The notes beneath the pieces are model-generated. The model ran no database searches, was not told the origin of the DNA, and saw only the letters and a list, made by a program, of their open reading frames with translations. Made by a program: the position numbers and the translations under genes. A DNA stretch of 64,000 nt from Isoetes taiwanensis (lineage: Eukaryota; Streptophyta; Lycopodiopsida; Isoetales; Isoetaceae), in the NCBI GenBank assembly GCA_021234155.1, contig JAJEKV010000048.1:1453873-1517872 (forward strand), read 5' to 3'. Below, piece by piece: positions 1-9,770 of this stretch. Position 1 is the stretch's first letter. Each line of letters begins with the position of its first letter.

Positions 1-290
1 TATCTTTGTCTCCTTCCTCATCTGATTCCTCCCGTGTGGTGTCATCTTCCACATCTTTGTTTTTGGTGGACTTTTTGTGTATGAACCACAACTTCATTCC
101 CCCATCTGCCAGTGTTGTAGAGCCTTCAAAGACGATGAAGTGAAGCTCCCGTATTGAACAGTTTTTCCCTCGACTCACCGGAAATCTCCATACCAAGCTC
201 CACTCGGATGTTAGGGTTCCTACCTCCTTCATCCCTTCGGATCCTTCCACCCAAGGTTCCGACAATTTAAAAGCGCCCGGCCTTTTTTTT
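1..290 (-). CDS. possible partial ORF running off the left edge
   Basis: On the minus strand one frame stays open from about 290 to the window edge. It contains W-rich segments such as SEWSLVWRF and ELHFIVFEG and ends in an acidic stretch (DVEDD, EESDEEGD). The frame has no ATG of its own. An ATG at 311 (MSKAKGKK) reads into a run of eight A (T on plus, 283-290) and then stops, whereas a one-base change of that run would join it to the long frame. I do not recognise the family. It could be an exon, a pseudogene or the start of a gene with a homopolymer error. Confidence 0.25.
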
Positions 291-300
291 GCCCTTAGCC

Positions 301-1440
301 TTGCTCATGGAAGAGTGAGAATAATTTGAAACTGTTAATTTTTGGTGCGATAGAACTTACTCTTCGGCAGTCCTCGACATGTAGTGTTAAATGCTTGAAT
401 CGAATCGCAGAGGCGGAGAGAGCACAACACCGATTTTCTTGTACTTGTCTCCGGAGCTCTTCTTGTCCCTTTGGTGTAGAAACAGATCTTTCTCCTTCCC
501 ACTTGTCGATACCTCGACATACCACCAAAATACTTGCCATTGTTTCAAGAAGCTCGTCTCCGATCCCTCGATGGCGAAGAATGGAGTTCGGCCGGTGATC
601 ACCGGTGAGTCCGAGGTGAATCTTTGCAAGAAGAAAGGATGGATCGGTTAAGGTATTCCGACAAAAGAAAAACCTCGAGCTCACACGGGGTGTTTGTCTT
701 CTTCTTCTTCTTCTGCCGGTAGAAGCATCCCCTCCGGCCTCGCTTCTTGGATCGGAGTCATGTCTATATGCCCTCTCATCCTCTTCACACCCCTCTGTAA
801 ATTAAGTTTCCTCCAGCGGGTTGTGAGTTTTAGGATTTGCATGTAAAAAGATCGGCGTGTTCTTTAGTTTGAACTTAAGGACATGCAATCATTTATGAAA
901 AGAAGCGGGCTAAAGTGCAAAGACGGTCGGCTTTAGCCCGCCCAAACACTATTTCGAAATTTAATCACATCAAGGGACTAAGTGAGCGGGCGTGGTTTAT
1001 CTTCCCCTGCATTGGGGACCTCGAAGTTGGAGGGGAGCATCGATTTGTTAGCGACTTCGGAATGGCGCCCCCGCGACGCTGTAAGCTGCTAACGGCGCCT
1101 TGCATATGTGTTTTTCTGACCCGGCCCCTATTGCAAGCGGTTGATTTGATCGATGAGCACGGAGCTAAGGTAGGAAGCGGAGAGGAGCTGCACACACTGA
1201 ACTCTACAACTGCGGCGCCATGGAGCGGGGATACGCGAGAATCGCGGTGATACAAGTATTAGATGCGAATACACTCTTGAAGAGACCGGCGGAAGAAGCA
1301 AAGACTCTAGGTGAGGGCTGCGGGATCCGTGATCTGATGGCCAAAGAATTCACTGCGTGAAGAGGTGAGTTTCAGAGATGCCTATGTTATTTAAACTTGT
1401 AGAACATGCGTATGTGTTTAAATAATGGAACTAGCTGATA
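301..1440. other. no recognised gene
   Basis: Several overlapping short ORFs occur on both strands, but none shows a domain or a believable start context. Short inverted motifs and TCGA-rich words resemble those in the array further right. I see no supported gene here. Confidence 0.4.
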
Positions 1441-1444
1441 AGCT

Positions 1445-1544
1445 CGACCGATTCATTGTTTCTTTGTCGAGCATTTTCCAGCTTCGATAGATGATTTACT
1501 CTCCGGGTTGAGAGATGCTCGGCAAAGGAAACAATGGATCGGGG
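1445..1544 (+). repeat. inverted repeat forming a miRNA-like hairpin
   Basis: Bases 1445-1474 pair with 1515-1544. Reading inward from about 1548, 26-27 pairs form with one single-base bulge and two G-U wobbles, around a 40-base loop. The arm sequences include CATTGTTTCTTTGTCGAGCA and GCTCGGCAAAGGAAACAATG. The size and near-complete pairing are like a plant pre-miRNA or a small foldback element. No promoter or expression evidence can be read from sequence alone. Confidence 0.5.
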
Positions 1545-1655
1545 TAAGAACAGTTCCGTTTTAGGTGTGTTTTTTCATGGACCGTTTACTTGGAATGTTG
1601 TACATAGATCGAGGCTAGGACTAAGGCCCGGAGATGCGGTTCAAATGCATCCTCT

Positions 1656-2900
1656 TGTAGTTAGTCGGAGGGGCCTCCCACCACGTCCAACCACTCCTCT
1701 TCGCAATATTCGGGAAGATGGTTCAAGGAGAGTGGCTCGAGCATGGCTAGAGGCACTTGGGACTAAAAAAAAAGGAGAATAGAAAGTGCAAGTACTTGTA
1801 GAGAATGCAAGCCTTGGCTTCCTCTCTGTAGTTTCCCTTTGTGGTTAGTTGTAGAGGCCTCCACCCGGTCCGGCCCCTCCCTTCCCATAATATTCAGCGA
1901 AGATGGTTGAAGGAGAGTGACTCACATTTGGAGTGAGGCCACCGCTACCGTTTCTGGAGAATTGGCTGGCTAAGGGATTCTCGAATTTGCGGTCGAGAAT
2001 GCTTGGCTCTGTCTACATTCTCGACTGCGCAAGTCGAGAATGCCTTGCCATCATCAGAACTCGGTTAGTACACATGGAGTGCGGTTGGGTAAAGGCATTC
2101 GGAGTCCCATGGCCCAGGAATGCATACGACAAACTCTGTGGTTTCCACTGGTTAGTTGTAGAGGCCTCCACCCAATCGAGGCCCATCCCTTAGCAATATT
2201 AGACGAAGAAGGTTGAAGGAGGCGGTCTTTGATTGGGTAGAGGCTAACTTGTTTCCTAATGGGAGAATTATTGGAGTTGGCCCGGCGCGGTGGTCAAAAC
2301 ACTTCCTTCGCGAATGTCCCAGGAAGATAGAAGGAGAGTGTTTAAAACCTGTCTGCCGTAGCTCTAGAGGCACTTTCGAAGTCCGCGATTTTCGACTCTG
2401 GTGAAAGTAACAACTCGTGGTTAGTGCCGAGGCCTCCACCCAACGAGCCCATCCCCTTCGCAGAATATCTCGGCGAAGATGGTTCAAGGAGACGGTCTTT
2501 GATTGGGTAGAGGCCGCTGCTGACCACACCGCGAGGAGAATTGGGTTGCTAGCTTTGGCTCCTGACGGTGAAAACCACTTCCCCTTCGCGAACTGGCAGG
2601 AAGATGAAGGAGGTGGTTAAGATCGGCGCGAGGCCAGCTCTAGAGTGCACTAGAGCTCCCGTTTTCTCGACTCCGAAGCTCGGCGGAAACACCAGCACTC
2701 GGTGGTTGTCGCCCGAGGCCTCCACCTACCGAGGCAAATCTTCGCAATATTCGATGAGCATGGTTCGAGAAGGAGAGTTGGCTCCAGGCGGGTGGAGCAC
2801 CTACTGGTACACAAAAGGCCGTTGGCGAGTATCACATTCTCGACTCCGCGAGAGAAGCAACGAGGTTCTAAAGAATGTGAAGACATTGGGTAGGCTGTGC
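1656..2900. repeat. degenerate tandem array, about five monomers
   Basis: A block beginning GGTTAGTTGTAGAGGCCTCC, followed by CGCAATATT and GAAGATGGTTCAAGGAG, recurs near 1656, 1841, 2150, 2417 and 2700. Spacing is irregular, about 185 to 310 bp. Two monomers also share GGTCTTTGATTGGGTAGAGG. The word TCGAGAATG is sprinkled through the region. This looks like an old satellite or the internal repeats of a larger element. The short ORFs across it are by-products of the repeat. Confidence 0.55.
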
Positions 2901-2959
2901 AATCGAATCAGCGGTCGAGAATCCCTCAACCTGCCAACGATCGAGTGTACACTCCCTCT

Positions 2960-4020
2960 TCTGCGCCTGCAGCAGTGAGAAGTTCTCGACTTCCTTGAGT
3001 CGAGAAGAACACTTCTGGGCCATTGGGAAAGCTAAAAATATTCTCAACTTCGCCACTCCCATACTGCATGTCTCTGCGATGGATTTCTTTGTGAGTTAGA
3101 AATGGAAGTGCATGAAGCAATTCCTATTCGAGTTCTTCTTTGGGAGAAAGACATTCCTAGTTATTTTACTGTTAATGCTACGCAATATCTTACTTCCCTA
3201 ACACGGTCTCGATGATTTCTATCTCGGTTGCTTGCTACTACTCTAACCACTATTCTCACTTGTGCCTGTACAATGTATTCAATTCAACCACAAGCAAAAA
3301 AAAGATAACAAAAACGAAAAACAATACAAAGATTAATGAGATTAATGAGAAAAAAGAGAACAAAGGAGAAACGATCTGAGGAAAAAAGGAGAACAAGATG
3401 AGAAAAATGAGATTAAAAAAGGGTATGATATTACAAAACATACCCGGAAGATTTCTTTGGACGAGGAGGAGGCTTCCGAAGTTCGCTTCCATGTGGGTAT
3501 AGTCGTTGGCAAAGCGTGAATAAGGATTTGTCCGGGGCAGTAAATTGTATCGAGGATTAATAAGAGCCTCTAACAACGTAATATAAGTAAAAATGCACTA
3601 AAGGGACTTACAAAAACTAAAAAAGCACACTAAAAGGGCCTCACTTTCTTCCTGTAACGCCCGCTCGAACAATGAATCTAGGCGAGAACCTCGGTACTGG
3701 AAGCGTCCCGATCCGACGACCAAGGCTGCCGTCATAAGATGGCCTTGGAATGCCCGGTTCGATCGATCGCCCGATCCGTGAAGCGGCGCCCGAAACAGGG
3801 GAGGAAGAGTGATCGAGAAAAAACAGGAGGAAGAATGGTGGGGGAGAGGAAGAGGGTGCGCAATGCAGCTGCACCACCTCGAACCTCGTAAAGTGCAATA
3901 ATAAAACCATTGTCACGTCGTGGGCCATGCCCTCCATGACGTGCTTGATGGATTCTTGACATACTAACGGTTTTGGCCTCGAAGAGGCGCCCGCATTAGC
4001 CATGACAAAATATGAAAGGG
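2960..4020. other. no recognised gene; purine-rich tract
   Basis: An AT- and A-rich tract at 3290-3420 gives low-complexity ORFs. A GC-richer block at 3650-4000 has a minus-strand ORF of 120 codons (4003 to 3641) with proline/serine-rich composition and no domain I recognise. I do not call it a gene. Confidence 0.4.
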
Positions 4021-4050
4021 TAGGTTATATGTTTATATATGTTATCTTAT

Positions 4051-4122
4051 GTATTTAATAAGGTTTCAATGGTTGTATTTAATATGGTTTCAATGGTTGT
4101 ATTTAATATGGTTTCAATGGTT
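4051..4122. repeat. 24-bp tandem repeat, three copies
   Basis: The unit GTATTTAATATGGTTTCAAT plus GGTT occurs three times head to tail with one A/T difference in the first copy. It sits in a longer AT-rich stretch (4025-4290) of TATGGTTTAAT-like words that precedes the broken transposase. Confidence 0.85.
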
Positions 4123-4344
4123 ACAATGTTTACATATGGTTTAGAATGAGTGTGGTTGTATGCTTTAATATGGTTATATGATTTTAGTTAATATGGTTGT
4201 ATGATTTTTAGTTAATATGGTTGTATGATTTAATATGATTATATTTAATATGTTTGTATGGTTTTATATGGTTCATATGGTCATATTTGTGGTGTTTGGG
4301 GCTATATGGTTTTAATGTGAGCTTTTTCATTCTGGGAGCATGTG

Positions 4345-7212
4345 AGATGAGTAAAATGGAGCCGTGGAATTCCAAAGGAGGCCATTGCCCTAGGCTCCAA
4401 TGGAGGAAGATGGGTTGCCATTTGTTGCACCCTTGCAACCAGACGGTATTTGCAGAGGGCATAATAACTACAGTTGATCCATTTGATAGTGTGAATGATG
4501 AGAGGCTGGGAGATGAACATCTTAGAGTTGGCATTGTGAAGCTTCTTATCGGGGTTGATACTATCATGTCCTGTGGAAGCTCTAGTGATTGCATTGTGTG
4601 CTTTCGAGTGGCTGCTGGAGTCCCAAGCTCGCTTGAGATGGCCAATTAGATTTATTACACACAAGAATGGTGATACTCTAGAATGCCCCATCAACTACAC
4701 ACCCCCTGGCCCACCCAAGGCCATGTGGAAGATTTGGTGGTCGATGAGCATCCTTTGATCACAAGGAAGAGACGCTATGTCTTTCATAAAAGGCAGCCAA
4801 AGGTGCCCAAGAGGCCTAGAAGTGACAAATATTTAGAAAGGATGGAAAGTATGGCACCAACCAAAGAAAACCCGGAGGCAATTAGGGGACAAGAGTGTTG
4901 CAACCTAGATTGCACAAAGGCATTACAATGTGGATGACCTCGTGCGAGATAAGGTCCCAATACATTGGACAGCTTCAAAAAGATAGGATTAATTTCATTT
5001 ACTCCTTGTGTAGGAATTCCAAATATGATGAAAAACACAGACGGCCGGGTGCTATATCAATTGAGGGAATGAAGGTATGTATGAGAGCATTGAGATGGAT
5101 TCTTGGGGTGAGCAAGTCTTCATTTTACGATCATCGGGAGCAGGTTAGAAAAGGGCACACTTTGTTCCAACATGGTAATGCACTCACTTTGAAACCTAGA
5201 GCAAATACTCTAAAGGCCATTGCGGTCTTCGAGCTTTGTGAGATACATGTCTCAATCTATGCCCCACAAGTCGATAGAACGAGCACGGTGTGCGAGTGGT
5301 GCAAAGAGTGTTGCCACAACACTATATCCAAAAGGAGTGCCTTAAGGAGGTCAACTCCATCCTAGAAACTATTGGAGGTAGGCCTCTTTCTCAATCACAT
5401 TTCAGCAAGTTATGGAGCACTCACTTCTGGACACGTGAGTGTCCTACAACACATGCCATTCTCAAAGTGCAACACTTGCATTCAACTCAAGGATACACTT
5501 GCATCAACCTGCAATAGAGAAAGAAAGAATGGCAATTAGGGAGCAATTTGCAGATCACCAAAGGGACCAAATATCATGTAGACAGTTTGTATTGGCAAGG
5601 AGAACATTTTCCGAGAGATGCAGCTGACAAATTTTGTGTATAATTCATGATAAGATGGACCAACACAAGACTTTCTTGCCAAAGCTAGATCCTTTACCCA
5701 AGCGTTGTCAAAACGCCGATGAAAGTAAGTCCGCGGGTGTATTAACACATGGTCATGGAACCGGAACATATGGTCATTTTGTGCTTGATCTATGGAGATG
5801 ATCCAAACTTCCATGTGAGCTCTATTTTCAAGTGCCCGAGAACACTAGAGAAAGGATCGATAGAAGGGAGGAGGTATTCCCTTCAAAGACTCCATTTTGA
5901 GGCTTTGATGGATGATCAACCGCTTTGTTACCAAAGGCAGATAAAAAGCTCACATCCAAGGTGTCTAGTGAATCAAGGAGGACTTGGGATGATTTCCCCT
6001 TACTTGAGAAATCACCGCCTGAGGAGCTATGTGTTCAGTTGGACAACCGTTGGAAAGAAAAACAAGAATAGATGGATGTTTGGGGCAATGTCATACTTGA
6101 CAAATAGTGGGAGTATTCAAAGTTGTGAAAGTGGGATTCATGATGGTTGGGCATACGCATGATGATATAGATGGATTCTTTGAACTTTCTCCACCAAGCT
6201 CAAGAGAGAAAACGGACCACTCTCCCCTGAACTAATGGATGTGTTTGAGAGCTGCATTGACCCCAACCCAATGGCTTTGATGGATGAGGTTGCGATTGGA
6301 AATCATTTGTAGAAGGATACTTGCTAGATGGCAAGGACCAAGCCGATGACAGACACAAAAGCCACTTCAATTCAAGTTTTGGGTTAGGGATGGAATACCA
6401 ATCATGCAATATAAGTGGAGACCAGGTGACAAGTTGTGGATGCCTGTACAAGGTATCGAAGTTGTGGCAAAGGGGTGCACACGGTGAAGTTCTCATTCCT
6501 AAAGGGCAGCCAAAACCACTACCTCCCTTCAAGACAACCAAAGACTCTAGCCAACTGGTGAAGGGCATCAAGGATTACATAACGACCGGGATGATGTTCA
6601 AAATGGAAAGCACACCTCCACTCTTAAGAAAAATCAAATGGACTCCTAATCAAGCATCTTTGGAGAAAGTTGTGACATGCTTAGAAACCAATGTACCATG
6701 TGGGAGGGAGCTAAGAGACGGGTTCTTGCCGGAGTCAAGATGGGAGGGTTCTCAAGGTGCAAGCACGTCTAAGAATGCTCACTTGGGTCCCAACAAGGGT
6801 TCCAAGTGGTTTGTGGGAAGTAAGGCCTCAAAGCGAAGTGGTTTGATCTTCACGAGTGGGATCCCTTTGAGGACATCAAGGAAGGATACTTTGTGCTAGT
6901 AAGGCCTGGATGATGAGGACTGTCCAATATGGTTAGGGGTGGCACTCTCCGATGTGACCACCACTATGCCCGATGGAGAGGAGTTGCGTCCGATTCCAAA
7001 TTCAATATTGGGAGCCCATTGGGAGGCACAAGAAGGGCAACTTGAAGGAGCAATACAGCCGATCACCGGGAGAAGAAGTGGAGGGCAAATTATGCTGACC
7101 CTCAAAGGAGGGAATTGGTGGAGTGTGTGGTATGGTCATATCCAAGTTCTCACATTGCAAAAGACAACACACACAAGATCCCAAGAAAGGAGATGGACAA
7201 GGCCATGAGCAA
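4345..7212 (+). pseudogene. broken transposase-like gene with DUF7869-type domain
   Basis: Fragments in different plus-strand frames follow the order of a known transposon-encoded family. A basic segment KRRYVFHKRQPKVPK lies at about 4767. Near 4900 the cysteine segment QECCNLDC is followed by an SIEGMKVCMRALRWILGVSK segment near 5060 and an FYDHREQVRKG segment. Near 6020-6160 the text reads like the catalytic region (VGKKNKNRWMFG, then in another frame VGFMMVGHTHDDIDGFF), which is characteristic of DUF7869. At least six frameshifts or stops separate the pieces, so no functional protein is possible. The family name is from memory of its motifs; a profile search would settle it. Terminal repeats were not found. 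Confidence 0.6.
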
Positions 7213-7477
7213 CCTCCATGCTATATCATTGTATGAGGGTGCATAATATTGAGAAGTTTGAAAACTTTCTCAACTAGTGGTTTGTAAAATTTATGAGGAA
7301 AACAAGTAACCCAATTCTATGTGTGTCATGTGTAATTCTATTCAAGCAATCAATTCAGAAATTTCTTTTATGGTGTGTGAGTCCCATTTTCAGTCCGAGT
7401 CCCAAAATTCAAGATTTGTCCCACTTTAATTAAATACAACTTTACAAGGCGATGAGACGATGGAGGCTTCTAGTTAA

Positions 7478-7790
7478 TCATTTCAACAATGTGCACGTAA
7501 GCGAACAGATAGCAGAAGAGGGACCCTGTTCTTCTTGCCTGGCAACCCATGATATCCAAAGAGGAGTCCTTTTGAAGCCATTGTATGTGCAATCTCTATT
7601 CTCATTAATTTTTGCTGCCCCAATATCTGCAAGCTTGACCCCTGCAGCTCCAACTAAAACGATTTTTTCATTGATACCACAGTGCACAATCTCTCTGCTA
7701 TGGAGATAATTGATTTCTTGCAAATTCCTCGTGTATATGTGCTAGTCAAATGCTCATCTAGGCGACCAACAAAGCAGATCTGCTCCAAAA
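7478..7790 (-). pseudogene. MAPKKK-like kinase domain relic
   Basis: On the minus strand the frame from about 7760 to 7478 reads GRLDEHLT, then NYLHSREIVHCGINEK, VKLADIGAAK and RTPLW, ending in VARQEEQGPSSAI. This is the order found in the plant MAPKKK15-20 group (HCDIKGKN, VKLADFG, GTPLWMAPEV). The catalytic Asp of HCD is Gly, DFG is DIG, and the APE triplet is replaced, so the copy cannot be an active kinase. Upstream kinase sequence is frame-broken or missing. It is an isolated fragment with no introns visible, probably a retroposed or transposon-carried piece. Confidence 0.65.
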
Positions 7791-8029
7791 ATATATTTCT
7801 CACCGGGTTTCCATTGACCAATTACTTCCAAGGCTCCAAAATGATCTCTTTTAGTCATGCCAAATTTTCTCACTTGATTCATATATTTACTTCTCCCTTT
7901 TATGAAATGCACAACAAGCTAAAAAAACATGACAGAAAAAAAATGGCAAGAAACCACCATACCCAGCCTTGGCGGATCTAGTTCTCCTGGTTCTCGCCGG
8001 GCTTACCTGCAATTGCCATGGTCGAATTC

Positions 8030-8330
8030 TCCTTAGGCGCACTCTCTGGCCGCTACTAACGGCACTAACCGTGCTCCTGACCTGGGTATAAACTTTGAAC
8101 TACACTTGTAAAACTTTTAACAAACTGTTAAGTTTTACCCTAACAAAAATAGGTGTGAATCGTGGTTAAATCAAAATTTATCATAACCGAGGGGGTTAAA
8201 AGTTAACCCCCCAATTTTTAACGAAAATGGTTAACGGAACGAGTGTGAACGCCGTTATCTTAAAATTTTAATTTTTATTTTAACATAACGGTGGGTGTGT
8301 AATTACCCTAAGAGGAATAGCATCGGGCCC
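8030..8330. other. AT-rich non-coding stretch with a short palindrome
   Basis: The segment is dominated by TTAAC/GTTAA words. At 8191-8211 it holds GGGGGTTAA, three bases, then TTAACCCCC, a perfect 9-bp inverted repeat. GGGTA-like ends near 8085 and 8311 might be terminal repeats of a small MITE, but I could not confirm a target duplication. Confidence 0.3.
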
Positions 8331-8389
8331 AAACCTCGACCTCATATAGGAGAACAAGCTCTATCAAAGCCCTGAATAAGTGCGACTGG

Positions 8390-9770
8390 TGGGCTCATTC
8401 ATACAAGTCTAGCTTTGTAACTGTTGTTTTGCATGGCATACGATGCCTTCCAGCACCCGCCTCCAAATGGACGTGTCCGAGTATGTGGTAGAAGAAAACT
8501 GCACTCCCAAACTTGTAGGTGGGTGCCACATCTATATTTTGACCCTGGTAAGTGAAGGAGGAAGCTGGCGTGAGGATGAAACAAGCAGCACCTCAGTCTT
8601 GGCCAAGTTAACCCGCATGCCAGTAGATCGGTATTCTGGGCATCCAAATGGTGTTGCATATCAACTGAGGTGTAGGCTAAGAGCTCCACATCGTCGGCAT
8701 ATATGAGTTGCTAATTATGTGGTGCATGAGCTGAACTCCCCAAATGTCCAACAAGCCAACCTCCCTACTGGTCAATATATAGGCCAAACAACGTTGGAGA
8801 GAGTGGGCATCCTTGGTGGACTTCAATGTTACTGATGAGAGGTCGTCCTAATGGTGTCAGTTGCCTGAGGCGGCCTCATACAATCTGTATTTTGCATTTT
8901 GCAAATCCATAAGGGCCTGTAACTGCCGCAATCTCTCCCACAACTGGTCCCAAGGCATAGTGTTGAAAGCTTTTGCAAAATTAACAAAACAGCAATACAA
9001 GTCTTGCTGGCAACTTCTCTTGTCTTCAATTAAGGTCTGTAGACTGAAAAGATGATTAATGGTGGAGTATCGGGGTCTGAATCAAGCCCGTGTAAGAGAC
9101 TGCACTCTACTTCTGCTGCCCACATCGTCAAGGTTGCTCGAAAATGCTGAACAACTGTTTTGCATAGAGCGAACTGACCATGATGTTTTGATAATTGGTC
9201 GGACAGTGAGGATCTTCCGCCTTGTCAATGGGAACAACCATGCTAGTGGTCCATGATAAATGAAAGCCTTCATGTAATGCCCTTTGAGCAATGCCATTTA
9301 TAGGATGGGCACTATGGGAGACCATGCCCATTTGAGCAGCTCTGCTTGCATATTGTCCAAATCTGCTGACTTGCCATTGGCAAGGCGCCATAAGCCCCTA
9401 GTAACCCCAACTTCTATTGCTGGGACCATCAGTGGGGTATTACTGCTCGAACCCCAAGTGGATCATAAAGCTGATGCAAATATTGCACCCATTACTTTGA
9501 ATTGATATTCCTCGTTGGCTGCAGAGGCTTCTTCAGTACTCTTTATCAGAATGTCCTAAGATGGCAGTCCAAGAGATAGAACATTTCTCTCTGATGTTCC
9601 ACAATGAACCTAGCTTTCTTACCCTTGAAAAAATGCGGTATTGTGTGATCACAAGCGGGTGTGAGGCAGGGTCAGTGACACGTCAAAGGCAGCATTTAAG
9701 CTCCCTACATTTGTCATCAAACCACTAGTTACGAGGAAAGGTTGTATCTCCCAAGGGTTCTGTGCGCAGT
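8390..9770 (-). pseudogene. decayed LINE reverse transcriptase
   Basis: Reading the minus strand in several frames gives the order of a non-LTR reverse transcriptase. First comes CPTNYQNIMVSSLYAK near 9230, then a broken FVNFAKAFNTMPWDQLWE near 8960. VHQGCPLSPTLFGLYID follows near 8790, then the catalytic LIYADDVELLAY near 8680, and finally the thumb and C-terminal region, where TTYSDTSIWRRVLEG lies near 8450. Frameshifts and stops divide every segment. The motifs resemble those of the LINE at 59.2-61.1 kb (NYRTIMIGSVYSK, GVRQGCPPSRLLGLYID), so the two probably belong to related lineages. The 5' limit near 9770 is approximate. Confidence 0.7.

Noticed and set aside
3641-4003. Minus-strand 120-codon ORF
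   Set aside because: Pro/Ser/Phe-biased with no domain and overlapped by another frame of similar length. There is not enough to call a gene.
8085-8316. Small MITE with GGGTA ends
   Set aside because: The end similarity is about ten bases with gaps and there is no target duplication. Only the short palindrome is certain.
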